From the NCBI GenBank assembly GCA_032718475.1, contig JAUCBJ010000030.1, positions 1-64,000 of the forward strand: 64,000 nucleotides of DNA, in the 5' to 3' direction. This document shows, piece after piece, positions 8,601 to 19,163 of this stretch. The stretch is from Nemertoderma westbladi (Eukaryota; Xenacoelomorpha; Nemertodermatida; Nemertodermatidae). The translations under genes and the position numbers were made by a program. The notes beneath the pieces are model-generated. The model did not search any database, was not told the origin of the DNA, and saw only the letters and a program-made list of their open reading frames with translations. Position 1 is the first letter of the stretch. Each line of letters begins with the position of its first letter.

Positions 8601-11038
8601 GTCCTGGAATAGTGATGATAGAAACATCGCTTCAAATACACGACGGCCTTACAAAGCCGATTCCAGGATCTATAGTGGTCCATCGCTCCTGGCAGGAGAG
8701 GTGAGAGTCCCGGCGAGACGTCTGGTGTTCCAGATCTCCAGTCTCTCTCTCTGATCTCCACAACAGATCGATTCGCGGTGGGGGAGTTTAGATCCACAGC
8801 GTCGTCCCTGGCAATGTGTAGTACAGACAGATCTATCACGGGTTTAAATAACCTTGATTTACTCGTCTGGGTTTTAGGTTTGACTTTCTCCGCTCCCTTG
8901 GCTTGTCTAATCTCAGCCGTGGTAAGATGGGGAGGCCATTCATCTCCTTTACTTAGGAAGTCGGGTCCACCTAACCAGTCTGGAGTATCTGTCAGTTCTT
9001 GAGGAGTTGCTCCTCTGGAAGCGATGTTGGCTAGATTAATCGTCTCGGGGCAATGTCTCCATTGATCTACATTGGAGTTAATATCGTCATTATCTGAGGA
9101 GTATGGTGTTCCCTCAGTTGGATCGTCTAACTCACTGCTCTCCACTTCCCATTCTCTTACTTGATATACCTGATCTTTCGGTAATCTTTCCATGAGAGTT
9201 CTACGGGAAGGGCCAGTAAAGTACCAACCCACTCTAGTTCTTCCCGCATAAGCTTGTAGTGGTTGCGGTTGAGCAGGCCGTTTCTCCAATGTCTCGAGCG
9301 CCTCATGCGCATTTTGACCGATGAGTATTTGCACTCCAGGGTAATCGGTGTTGAATCTAGGTATATTAAGCTGCTGGGTGGAATCGTCCTCATCCCAGTT
9401 ATAAGGTTCTACTTGGCTGGTAGCGAAGTTCTTTATCGCCACCATTTTTACTGACCTTATACTATGTTCTCCTAGTTCATCCTGGGGGGTGGACAACGCA
9501 CCTACATAATAATCCGCCATTAATGTAGATTTCCAAACCTGCATAATTCCTGACATGTTTAACTTAGTTTGGAACTTGGGTTGTCCAGCAAAGATGTCTT
9601 CAGCTAGTTCTTTGTCGATGAATGTTCCTGTGCTACCGGAGTCAAGGAGGGCGTTCACTATATAACTCCTTTTAGGTCCGTGGACCCTTAACTGTACTAC
9701 AGGAAATTCTCGGATTCCTACATTGGAAGTTGGTGCTTTCCAAGATGGTTGTTGATCAGAAGTAGTTAGGGGGAGCTCGCTGTCGGTGTCCTTTTCATAC
9801 GTAAGTGCTCGATACACTGCGGTATTTATCAGGTAACAGGATTCATTTTTGTTGGAGAATTCGTCCGTATAGAATCCTTCCATCTCAGAACTTTGGTCAG
9901 TGTCGTTCACATCACTGAATTGGACATGTAGTTCGGACTCACTTACCTGACTCGGGCTGTTTCGTTCAAATTCAGTGTGCAACAAGATATGATGTTTTGC
10001 GCCGCACTTTGCACACCTTGCGTCGGAGTAACAGGTTCGCCGTTGGTGTCCTTGTCTGAGGCAATTATAACACAACCGCTTATCCCACATGACTTCCTGT
10101 CTATCCTTTAATGATTTCCTTAGGAATTCATCACACACACTTAAACGGTGGGGCCCGTCGCACAGCACACATTTTGGTTTGATGTTACTTACCTTACTTT
10201 GAGTAACGTTGTGCACACTCGTTCTTTCTTTGGGCTTTCTTACATGAATTCTCTTAGGAGACGTAGGAGGAGTTTTTCTTACCTGTTCTCTCCTGTCATT
10301 GGTTCGAGACTTGAATTTACTTACGTCCTTAGGCGCTGTGTTTTCATAGTAAGATCTTTCAGTGTCTTTCCCGCTGTCTTCCTCTTGAGAAGCCTGGCTT
10401 TCGCCGTCGTCTGTATAATACACTGGTATTACCTTTCTCCTAGAAACGGGTTTCTCACTTACCTTATTTTCCGGTGTCTTCTCTCTGGACTGTTTTAGGA
10501 GCTGTAATTTTACCTCTCCATCTAAGAATGACATGAGATCAGCCATGGTAGGGTCTCTTCGTTGTTGTTCCATCATATATAACACTTTCTTGTCCCAGCG
10601 TGTACCTACTCCACCCTTGGGCAAAGTAGATGCTAAGGCTCCTACAACCATAGAATTCTGGTATTCATGAGACTTACCTAACCAATCTAGTTGTCTACAG
10701 ATCTCCTGAATCTCGTCGGAAAACTCTATAATCCCGCTGCTAAGAAACTTTCGGGGCGCCATTAATTTCGCATATAAATACCTAGCTATGTTAGTCCTAT
10801 TACCATACCTGATGTTTAGTGTATCCCAAACTTGTCTTAATCCATCTGGAAGTCCAATAAACTTTAACGCCATTAACTTGGGAGATCCTTCCAAGCACTC
10901 GATGAGGAATCTAAGTTTCTCTCCGTTAGATAGCACAGAGTTCTGTATGTTATCTTTGTAATATTCATTAAAAGGTAACCATTTCATCTCATCTCCATTG
11001 AACTTGACGATCTCTCCCACCTTTACCGCTTGACGGGC
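8528..11038 (-). CDS. BEL/Pao gag-pol-like ORF2: DUF1759, zinc knuckles, A17 protease, RNase H tail (RT deleted)
   Basis: About 830 residues, reached from ORF1 through a single TAA (11039-11041) in the same frame. The first in-frame Met is only at about residue 12 of the open stretch, so separate initiation is unclear. Order: a DUF1759 gag-like domain (about 5-170); basic linker; zinc-knuckle block with CVLC, LCYNCLRQGH, CAKCGAKHH (about 283-350); retroviral-type aspartic protease of the Pao A17 family with the catalytic LLDSGSTGTF (Asp at about 460); then abruptly the C-terminal RNase H motif (QWRHCPETINLANIASRG, about 653-670). The RT and nearly all of RNase H are missing, yet the frame is kept across the deletion. 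Integrase is absent; the tail is LTR sequence. In BEL/Pao family terms, protease and capsid-like functions could survive while reverse transcription could not. Assignment to BEL/Pao is strong. Confidence 0.88.
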   Translation of the reverse strand, partial: ARQAVKVGEIVKFNGDEMKWLPFNEYYKDNIQNSVLSNGEKLRFLIECLEGSPKLMALKFIGLPDGLRQVWDTLNIRYGNRTNIARYLYAKLMAPRKFLSSGIIEFSDEIQEICRQLDWLGKSHEYQNSMVVGALASTLPKGGVGTRWDKKVLYMMEQQRRDPTMADLMSFLDGEVKLQLLKQSREKTPENKVSEKPVSRRKVIPVYYTDDGESQASQEEDSGKDTERSYYENTAPKDVSKFKSRTNDRREQVRKTPPTSPKRIHVRKPKERTSVHNVTQSKVSNIKPKCVLCDGPHRLSVCDEFLRKSLKDRQEVMWDKRLCYNCLRQGHQRRTCYSDARCAKCGAKHHILLHTEFERNSPSQVSESELHVQFSDVNDTDQSSEMEGFYTDEFSNKNESCYLINTAVYRALTYEKDTDSELPLTTSDQQPSWKAPTSNVGIREFPVVQLRVHGPKRSYIVNALLDSGSTGTFIDKELAEDIFAGQPKFQTKLNMSGIMQVWKSTLMADYYVGALSTPQDELGEHSIRSVKMVAIKNFATSQVEPYNWDEDDSTQQLNIPRFNTDYPGVQILIGQNAHEALETLEKRPAQPQPLQAYAGRTRVGWYFTGPSRRTLMERLPKDQVYQVREWEVESSELDDPTEGTPYSSDNDDINSNVDQWRHCPETINLANIASRGATPQELTDTPDWLGGPDFLSKGDEWPPHLTTAEIRQAKGAEKVKPKTQTSKSRLFKPVIDLSVLHIARDDAVDLNSPTANRSVVEIRERDWRSGTPDVSPGLSPLLPGAMDHYRSWNRLCKAVVYLKRCFYHHYSRTQYAIRLGFRIQSPGYIQRVNGRA

Positions 11039-13402
11039 TTAGGTTCTAGCCATTTGACGCGTAAAACTTTCTTGGGCCATCGTGTTATTTAATATCGAGT
11101 TATCGGTATATAAATTTCTCGGATTATGATCAGGTCTATATGGAATATCATTATCAATAGGTTTATAATTACCCTTAATAGGGTTTACTATAGGAGTTTC
11201 TACTTCACTAGCAGTATAGATGCGTGTAGGCTCCACACCTTGCGCATGAGATACTTCAGACCTAACAGGTTGACACATTGTTACTGGGGGTGGTGGTATA
11301 CCCTTTTGTGTATTTACTAATTTATTGCGTTCTAACGCGATACTTTGCTGCACTTCTTGCAACTCTAACCTACTATCCCTTACTGTGCCCTTGAACTGCT
11401 TAACAGTCTCCTGCATCTGCCCGAGCAGGAGATCCATCCCCCGCCGTCTCTCATCCACCCACTCGACCGCAAAAGCGGGAGCCGCCAACGTTGTAGCGGG
11501 TGGACGAGGGACAACGGGCGACAAATCATTAATATTTCGCTCGGAGTCCAGGACATGAACTGTCTCATGGGCTGTTCTGCTGGGCACAGGTAGCTTAGTG
11601 CTGTGCAGAGGGAATTTAGAGGTAGGTTCAGGGAGTACAGGTGTCTCTATCACCGAAGGGGTGATTTCCAGAACAGGCCTAATTATTTCAGGCTCATCTA
11701 CTATAGTAGGGAGTCTTTCTATTTTAATTATTTGGTCTGTGGGTTCTGTACTACCTAAGCCTGTGTTAGTTAGTTGCTTTCTAACAACTGGGGGCAAATC
11801 AGGCAATTTCTGACGGTGGGACATTCTTCTACGTCTGCTTAGACGAGATCTATTTCCTCCGCCTTCAGGATCGGTGGTATCGCCTTCCTCAGATGATGTA
11901 TATCCCTGTCTTTTGGGAGTGGATCGATTCATCATCTGCATATTACTAGCTGTTAACTGTTTATTTATGCAGTCTTGATTTTCTTGAATATTTTCCAACT
12001 CTAGTTGGGCGATCTCTTCAGACGCCCTCCGTTCTGCTTCTGCCGCTGCCACTGCCGCTTTTCTTTCCGCTTCTGCCTCTGCCACTGCTGCTGCCGCTTT
12101 TCTTTCCACTTCTACCGCCTTTCTTTCCACTTCTACCGCCTTTCTTTCCGCTTCTGCCTCTGCTGCTGCCGCTGCCGCTTTTCTTTCTGCTTCTGCCTCT
12201 GCCACTGCTGCTGCCACTGCCGCTGTCTTTCTGTCTTCTATACGTTTTTTCTTTACTTGTTCTTCTTGGACCCTAGTGATGCAGAGGCGTTCATCAAATT
12301 TAGCTTGGTTCGCAGCTCTCATATCCGCATCGATTGCGTCCAACACAAGCTGGGCTCCTTCACTATTAGGGCTAAGTCCATCCAGCCGTCTCCTCAACTC
12401 TTCGTCACCTACAAAGCGTTGATAGTCTGACAGATAGATGTCAATAACATCCCTCTTATGCGGTTTCTCTGCTGTCGCTTCACTTTCCACTTGGGAAAAG
12501 GTAGCGTCTGTTGATTCTCCATGGGTTGAGCGCTCATCCAACTGAGATTTCCACGGGGCAGTTCTTTGAACTTGGAGGCTCTCCCGCTGAAACCAAGTCT
12601 TTATGGCAACTTGCAACGACGTGTCTGGTCTTCTTTTTGAAGCCTCCTCAAAGGCAGATAAGATTAGTCTGATTCTTAGAATTCTTTCTCTAACTTGATA
12701 AAGCAGCTTTCCCTGCTCTTGAGGTCCTTGTGGTTGTCGAAACAATTGTTCCTCTAATCGCTCCATAGAGCTGAAGAATCCCTGTACGTATCCGGCTGCT
12801 GACCTCTTCCATACAGCTGGATCGCTGGTTTCTTTTGTCACTCCCATCCTGTGTATGTCTTCCCAGGTAGCTTCCGATAAGTCAAACGGGAGTCTGGGTC
12901 CGGGGAAGTTCCATTGTGACTCGACAATAGACTTCAGTTCTTCCCTTGTATATCCCGCATAACTATCCTTGGTCGATCGCTTACTTCTAGCCCAATCAAT
13001 CTGGTGTTCCTCCACCGCAATCAATACCCTAGTGAGTACGGCTGCAGGAAGGATGAGAAGGGGATCCGAATAAACCGCATCCACCGTCTTAGCTCCGCAC
13101 TCGGGTGTCAGCTCTACGGTATCCGCACTACTGGAGCTGTCGGGCTGCTGAGAAATAAGTTCTCGGCTCGCGGGTTGTTGCTGTTCCGCTGCTTCTTGGT
13201 CCCGCTTGACCTGAGATCGAGTGCCTATGATAGACCTACGGTGTTGGACTAGCCTAGGGTCTGATACTACTACTGGAGGGATGATCTTTCTTACAGTAGG
13301 AGGTGAGTTGAACTTCGGTCTCACACGTTCCACACTCCTGTCTGGGTCACAGATGGTTGTATCTAGGAGACTGTCTGACAGGTTTTGCTTTGTGTCAGAC
13401 AT
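11039..13402 (-). CDS. BEL/Pao-associated ORF1, 787 aa, coiled-coil protein of unknown function
   Basis: It starts at an ATG at 13402 and is intact for 787 codons. The N-terminal third is Ser/Pro/Gln-rich. A middle part (about 115-330) is hydrophilic and helical (for example WNFPGPRLPFDLSEATWEDI). A strongly helical Ala/Glu/Lys array with AEAEAERKA repeats lies at about 390-480, followed by a basic Arg stretch (SRLSRRRR) and a Pro-rich C-terminal region. I do not recognise a named domain. By position it is the upstream gag partner of ORF2, but the DUF1759 and zinc knuckles that normally make up BEL gag are in ORF2, so this is an extra N-terminal module. The TAA at the end is followed in frame by ORF2 with no intervening stop, so the pair could be one readthrough polyprotein of about 1,625 codons. 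A mutated sense codon is the alternative. Confidence 0.75.
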   Translation of the reverse strand: MSDTKQNLSDSLLDTTICDPDRSVERVRPKFNSPPTVRKIIPPVVVSDPRLVQHRRSIIGTRSQVKRDQEAAEQQQPASRELISQQPDSSSSADTVELTPECGAKTVDAVYSDPLLILPAAVLTRVLIAVEEHQIDWARSKRSTKDSYAGYTREELKSIVESQWNFPGPRLPFDLSEATWEDIHRMGVTKETSDPAVWKRSAAGYVQGFFSSMERLEEQLFRQPQGPQEQGKLLYQVRERILRIRLILSAFEEASKRRPDTSLQVAIKTWFQRESLQVQRTAPWKSQLDERSTHGESTDATFSQVESEATAEKPHKRDVIDIYLSDYQRFVGDEELRRRLDGLSPNSEGAQLVLDAIDADMRAANQAKFDERLCITRVQEEQVKKKRIEDRKTAAVAAAVAEAEAERKAAAAAAEAEAERKAVEVERKAVEVERKAAAAVAEAEAERKAAVAAAEAERRASEEIAQLELENIQENQDCINKQLTASNMQMMNRSTPKRQGYTSSEEGDTTDPEGGGNRSRLSRRRRMSHRQKLPDLPPVVRKQLTNTGLGSTEPTDQIIKIERLPTIVDEPEIIRPVLEITPSVIETPVLPEPTSKFPLHSTKLPVPSRTAHETVHVLDSERNINDLSPVVPRPPATTLAAPAFAVEWVDERRRGMDLLLGQMQETVKQFKGTVRDSRLELQEVQQSIALERNKLVNTQKGIPPPPVTMCQPVRSEVSHAQGVEPTRIYTASEVETPIVNPIKGNYKPIDNDIPYRPDHNPRNLYTDNSILNNTMAQESFTRQMART

Positions 13403-15671
13403 GTTTGTTTGTACAGTTGAATGCCTACTGCTATATTACAGTTAAAGCAAGTCTAGTAATTCAGTATCAACTGTTAGCCTAGTAATTAATTACCAATACT
13501 GCTACTCAGTGTAGCGTGATATATATATATATAATATTAGAATACCGGTATGCATATAGTATATATATAAGTATTATTACAGACTAGATTTGTCACAGAA
13601 TACCGGTATATAATTTTAGCACAAATATATATAAATATATAATAGGCCTATCGTGAATACCGGTATACAGCCTACACTTATAGTATATATAAGTATAATT
13701 ATGGACTAGAATTAATTACAGAATACCGGTATAATTTCAGCCTAAATTTATAGAAATAAATATAATAAGCCTATTGTAAATACCGGTATATCAATTATTT
13801 TAGAATAATTGAATTTCTGAATTATAGGGGTTACTTGGTTACTTTAACTTACTTTATTACCGTTATTTGAGCAGTAGTCCAACTGATATTGAGACCTAAT
13901 TGTTGTATGGCAGGCCTACTATTTATAAATCGTTTGAGTTGATTTATAATATATATACCCGTTTTAATGGGTTTTTGTCAATATTTGAAATAAATGTTAT
14001 TATTTCTGGGGAGGAGTCACTACACAGAAGCTGTGTGCTCTCAGTGAAGTGCTACTTGTTGGACACTAAAACAAATAATTTTAATTTACCTAAGTTACTT
14101 AATACTACAAATTACGTACAATTCGGGGTAAGATTACAATCTCTAAATAAACACAAAAATTTACACGTACGAATTTTTAGGGTAATTTTACAAGAAGTCT
14201 ACAAACCAGCCTAACAAAGGGTTAGAATATCTGGTTATTACAAAGGACAGGGTACTACGGTATTTGAAAATAACTAAGCAGTAGTAAATATATTGCGTTG
14301 TCCAGATAGAAAAAATACCACCGTCTGACGACTTATAGCCGTATCGCTATAAGTACTACGTTATGTATCACGGAGTGTTCCTACCTAGAAGTTAATTACC
14401 GCGGTCTACCAGAACCAACGTGCCTATTAACCACTTTACAACACAAATATACTGCCTACACACTAATCACCTTCGGAAAGCACTGTACACTAAACCCTAA
14501 ATTAGGTACAAGTACTTGTATAACAAATAACCAGCAGTTAAAAATACTTGTACAGCTAAAAGAACCACGGTATCTGCCGGAGTGACCAGAGCACAAAATC
14601 TCCAGTCTTTACCTACGCCAAGCAGCCCTGATGTAGTACCGGGGTTAGTTTAACTATAACGGTATGTATAACAAGCACAATTACTGTAGGAATAAACTTG
14701 GGGATATGAATGTTGCGAATAATCGCATAAACTCTGAATAATAAATATTACGCTACGCGTACAGACTACTTAAACGAAAAGCAGACCAAATGCTGACAGA
14801 CTACTATCAAGCCTAAACAAACTACGGTATATGCAGACTCCGAAATGGTTAGTTAGTATGCGTTCTAACCGAGTAGTACGACTTATTCTTTCGAGGGGGT
14901 TTACCTCACAGCACTGGAAGCCCCTACGTTCCTAACTGGCACTTTATTGGACATACACTCTACACACACCGAAATCTCTTCAGACCTAACAACAGCCAAC
15001 AGCCAGGCAAAATCCAGCCTACAAATTATCTAAATAAGAAATATTACGCTACCTGTACAGACTACACAAACAAAGTACAGACCAAACGCTGGCAGACTAC
15101 TATCAAGCCTAAATAAACTACAGTATATGCAGACTCCGAAATGGTTAGTTAGTATGCGTTCTAACCGAGTAGTACGACTTATTCTTTCGAGGGGGTTTAC
15201 CTCACAGCACTGGAAGCCCCTACGTTCCTAACTAGTAATTTTTCGGACATACGCTCTACACACACTACAGTCCCTTCAGACTTAACGACAGTCAGACAAC
15301 AGTCCAGCCTACAAATTTTCTGTACAATCTGAGCAGGCTTGCACGCCTTCTGCTCAATATTGGCCTACAAATAAATAAAACCTGACATAAACAAGTAAAA
15401 TCTCAATAAAAAACCAGGGCGGGCCCTCCCTGATTTAATATTAAGGCCTACCGGTATATAATTATCAAAATCGAATAATACTGCTGTACCTGGACTGCTG
15501 TAGGTACCGGTCCGGGTGGTTAGGTAGTCAGGCCTACTAGGTACCGGTTGGCCAGTACTTCAGCTTTATTGCCTACTGCAATACAGAAGCTATATCTGTT
15601 ATTGTTCTTACCAGAACAATATTAAACTGTATTTATTGCCTACACTGCAATCAGAACGTAATATCTGTTAT
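13403..15671 (-). other. Long leader of the BEL/Pao derivative
   Basis: No convincing gene. 13500-13800 holds at least five ATACCGGTAT-type palindromes in a loosely repeated AT-rich context. 14745-15000 and 15041-15300 are a direct duplication with an offset of 296 bp. 15590-15671 repeats a short GAACAATAACAGATAT block (on the minus strand). A primer-binding site could not be identified. Confidence 0.6.
14745..15305. repeat. 296-bp tandem duplication in the leader
   Basis: Two copies starting ATATTACGCTAC (14745 and 15041) share long exact stretches, such as the segment around GGTTAGTTAGTATGCGTTC. They may represent a duplicated leader or packaging/regulatory segment. Confidence 0.85.
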
Positions 15672-16303
15672 TGTTCGCGCTTTCAGACCTTTAGCAGTTT
15701 AACCTGCCAAATTGGGATGTCTTCTAGATAATAAATCATCTTTAGCCTATGACAAGTATTTGATACACTACATTAGCCGAAGCCAGCCTATGCGCGACCA
15801 TTCACCCGCTGGATATACCCGGGAGACTGGATTCGGAAGCCTAACCGTATTGCGGTGTAGGCCTACTGTATTATTCGACTGATCGTAATATATAATCTCT
15901 GACAAGTATTATTCACTTTCGGGAAATATTAACAGTTCCTTTAGGACGTGGCACTCTAAATATGTAAACAGAGTTATGACTTAAACTAGACACAACGGGA
16001 TGGCTATAGATTCACATATATGGCGCATTCTTTAGGAGATGCTTTGTTATCAGTCACAATCATACACACTACTGCACAATGCTGCACACCGATCTGCCGA
16101 CCTTCACTAATTTTAGTCACATATAAAGAGAACAAAAACCGACTCATGTAGGGCCTATGAAATAGCATTAGATTCACTCCAAACCACTTTAACATAAGTC
16201 GCAATCGTTATATGTAACCGGTCTCTCTTACCTTCAGTATATCAAGAAGATTGAGGGTTTTGTAATTATTTATCGATATTCCAAATATAATAATATTCCA
16301 TCA
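15672..16303 (-). repeat. 5' LTR of the BEL/Pao-like element (right copy)
   Basis: It begins TGTTCGCGCTTTCAGACC on the plus strand and aligns throughout with 7724-8450, minus the 85-bp internal duplication seen there. The divergence between copies is visible (many substitutions and small indels), so the insertion is not recent. Confidence 0.78.
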
Positions 16304-16861
16304 ACTGATATAATGAATAACCGACAGTAAATAGCAGTACAAATGTTAAGGTATGAATGGTTATGTTATGTAAGTTATGATTGATTAGATATGGTATGAA
16401 TTGGTTTGGTTTGATAACAGATATACGTTCTATAATTAAGCCTACTAATGTTGGGCTAAAGACTGAAAACACCGAGATTCCAAAGCCGGTCTTTCTGGGC
16501 TCAGGACAAAATGTAAACATTGACCCATAATGCATTGCGCGATTTCTCGGAAGTTTCTGCAAAAGCAGGAGATTCGCTCTGATTGGTTGGCCGAACAAAG
16601 AAACACCAGAGAACAAGGAAAAGCTACACGTGTACAGCTCAGCTGTTAGCTGTCGTCATAGTAACTACACTGTTTCAAGAGGATCTAGCGCATTGCGTCA
16701 TAGAATTGCTAATTATGTCCGCTAAAGTACACATACAGAAGAAATAGCTTTTTATGTCCCCTAAAACACCAGTACAGTAAGGATACGGCCTTTTATGCCT
16801 GTTAAACCAACTACAGAGTACTTTACGGGGAAAATAACCGGCTAATTCCGCAAAAGCTTTT
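16304..16861 (-). promoter_or_regulatory. Unannotated flank with promoter-like motifs
   Basis: No gene is seen. On the minus strand it has a strong CCAAT/NF-Y box (CCAACCAATCAGAGCG, near 16575-16590), an ACACGTGT E-box (16626-16633) and an X-box-like GTTACTATGACGAC (near 16655-16670), directly upstream of the LTR. The motif cluster suggests a promoter, but this is inference from motifs only. Confidence 0.3.
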
Positions 16862-16985
16862 ACAATTGTTTAACCAAACCGACCGCCGTATTGTAAGATT
16901 GTTTAACCAAACCGACCGCGGTATTGTAAGATTGTTTAACCAAACCGACCGCGCTATTGTAAGATTGTTTAACCAAACCGACCGC
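16862..16985. repeat. 33-bp minisatellite, middle block (4 copies)
   Basis: Same unit and orientation as 4401-7723, in register with it. It ends exactly at the left terminus of the long-TIR element. Confidence 0.92.
16980..16985. other. 6-bp target-site duplication (left copy)
   Basis: GACCGC here and at 22064-22069 flank the long-TIR element. Removing the element and one copy rebuilds a perfect 33-bp minisatellite unit. Confidence 0.85.
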
Positions 16986-17455
16986 AGTAGTAATGGTTTG
17001 CCATCCTTGGCGACAGTTTGGTCCTACTTCGCACCTTGGGTGTTAAGTAGGTTATTAATTAATTAAACAATTAATTAATTGGTCGATTAAACAATTAATT
17101 AATTGTTTAATCAATCGATTTGTATCAAATAATGTTGCCAAAGGCAATTTAATTTGACACAAATCAATCTGATAGGGACGCGAGATGAATAAATTGTACT
17201 ACAGCAAATGAAATATACAATACAATAGGCACTGTACAATACAATATACAGTACATTTGTATTATTTTTGCCGTACAATAGATTGATAGAATGAAATATA
17301 AAGACGCGAGCGGGGCCCAAAACATAAATTACCCTTTCAAGAAAATAAAATGGACCAGTTTGGTCCTGGTTCAATCCCTCAATAATCTGCGGCCGTTTGG
17401 GCTCTTATTAGACGTAGCATGACTAACCCCACCATTGAATCCCATGCTGAGTTAA
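16986..17455. repeat. Left terminal inverted repeat, outer part
   Basis: It matches the reverse complement of 22063-21609. It includes an AT-rich palindromic stretch of TTAATTAATT repeats and the word GGACCAGTTTGGTCC. The TIR resumes at 19091 after the nested insertion. Confidence 0.9.
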
Positions 17456-19086
17456 GGGGGGGGGGGGGGGGGGTACACCCCCCCTCAGGTCAAAATTTTC
17501 ATTTTTTGTTTTTTTATTTCATCTAGAGTAGAATTTAATGCGGATTTCAAATCTGGAAACGGCTTAGCGAGATCTCTTTTACTTCTCGAGTAATGGCTGG
17601 TTTTCCGTCTGTATGTCTGTCTGTCTGTCCATCGAAATATTAAAAAGGGCATAAAATAAGCAATCTGAAATGTTTACTGTTAATATTTTTCTTAATGTCG
17701 GTGTCTGTTTTAATATTTGGAATTATCTAATCACTCTGTCTGTATCTCAGTCTGTCTCTCAGTTTGTCTGACTGTCTGTCTGTCTGTTTGTATGTCTGTC
17801 TGTCTGTCAACATGTCCGTCAAATTTTAATTAATATATTTTTAATAGATATTTGTGAGTTTTGTATTACATATTGAACAGTTGTCTAATGGACTAGTTGT
17901 CTACTAGTAATAACAAATGTGAACCATCATATAACAATAGCTAGTAATAATTATTCTGGGAAACAACCATAAACATATTTTTTTTAAATTCCGCAGGCTC
18001 TGAGAATAAGTCACGTGCTGCGCGAAGTCTTCATGTGCAGCATGAACTTTTCATGTGCCGCGTGAAGGCTTCTCATTCTGATCAAAAAACTTTCCGAGGT
18101 GCTCGATTAATTAACGTGCTTTATGAAGAATTTAAGTGCTACTTGAAACCTTCACCTGCTGCGCAAATGTCTCACGTGCAGCGCGAAGGTTTCACGTGCT
18201 GCGCAAAGCTTAATGTTCTGTGTAAAGGCTTATTATAAAATTATGTGGAAATTTTTATATAATTTTGAATGTTTCTTAAGGTTGTCTCATTATTCCATGA
18301 CTATTTATTGCTAAATGACGAAATAGTATGCGATCAAATCAATTCGCCAAAATGAAATTTGTTCACGTGCTGCGCGAAGTGTTTTTTGGCAAACACTCTA
18401 AAATTATTTTAACAGGTTGTTAAAAGTGGGTAGGGGTTTTTTGAACCAAATTTCATGAAATCCATTGAGAAATCAAAAAAAAAATGGATAGGGGATAACC
18501 AATGGAAAAAGAAAAGGAGATACCAGTACTGAAAATAGCGGGAACATTTAAAATATATTGTTCTTAAACTTTAAATGCGTTTATCTCGGAATTGTATTTT
18601 TCACATTCAAAATACTACTACTCAGCCATTTCTTAACCAATTTTCGAAATTTTTTTTTTGTTTGATTTCTTTTCGGGTTTTGATCAAAAGTTATCGGTTA
18701 GAATTTTGAATTGTGCCATATTAATTTCTTGAAATTAGTTAATATCTATTAAGTAATAATTAATATTAGTTAATAATATTTAAAAAATATTTAAGACCTA
18801 AATAAAAAATATAACCGATAAGTTTTGTGGAGCCGAGGATGCTGATTCAGAAAAACCAAGTTTCGAAAATTTTCGCAAAGAAATTGTGAGACTAGTAGTG
18901 TTTTTAGTGAAATTAACAATTTCGCTGGTGGCCGCTAGAGGGCGACGCAAATTTGAAAAAAAAATTTTTGAACCCAATCTTTGGCCATATGTTAATCCCC
19001 CGAAAGGTATAAAATATACAAAATTACACACAAGCAGAAATTATAGCCATTTGCAAAAAAGGTCCATAGGGGGGTGTACCCCCCCC
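17456..19086. mobile_element. TTAA-duplicating MITE-like element nested in the left TIR
   Basis: It is flanked by TTAA at 17452-17455 and 19087-19090. Termini are inverted: G18-TACA-C7 on the left and, in reverse complement, G8-TACA-C6 on the right. The right TIR of the host element is the empty site (one TTAA, no insert), which proves the boundaries. There is no transposase ORF. Inside are TCTG microsatellite runs and a 16-bp motif CACGTGCTGCGCGAAG repeated with variation at 18012-18206 and 18364. TTAA targets occur in piggyBac and Kolobok; the G-rich ends do not decide between them. Confidence 0.88.
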
Positions 19087-19090
19087 TTAA

Positions 19091-19163
19091 ACCATTGCCA
19101 AACAGCCTAAGAAAATTATAATAAACATCTGGTTTTGATGAATAGATTATTCTTCTTTCACAA
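19091..19163. repeat. Left terminal inverted repeat, inner part
   Basis: The reverse complement matches 21536-21608. Homology ends after TTCTTCTTTCAC, giving the inner limit of the TIR. Confidence 0.9.

Larger units (their letters stand above)
7724..16303 (-). mobile_element. LTR-flanked BEL/Pao derivative (non-autonomous)
   Basis: Direct repeats 7724-8450 and 15672-16303 flank a 2.3-kb leader and two long ORFs on the minus strand. RT and integrase are absent. Both retained ORFs are undamaged except for the in-frame TAA, so it looks like a gag-retaining non-autonomous element rather than random debris. It sits within the 33-bp minisatellite. Target duplications were not found with confidence. 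Confidence 0.75.

Noticed and set aside
12005-12430. Cys/Arg-rich plus-strand frame
   Set aside because: Antisense of the Ala/Glu/Lys repeat in BEL-associated ORF1.
18035-18238. 67-codon frame in the TTAA element
   Set aside because: Built from the degenerate CACGTGCTGCGCGAAG repeats; no transposase similarity.
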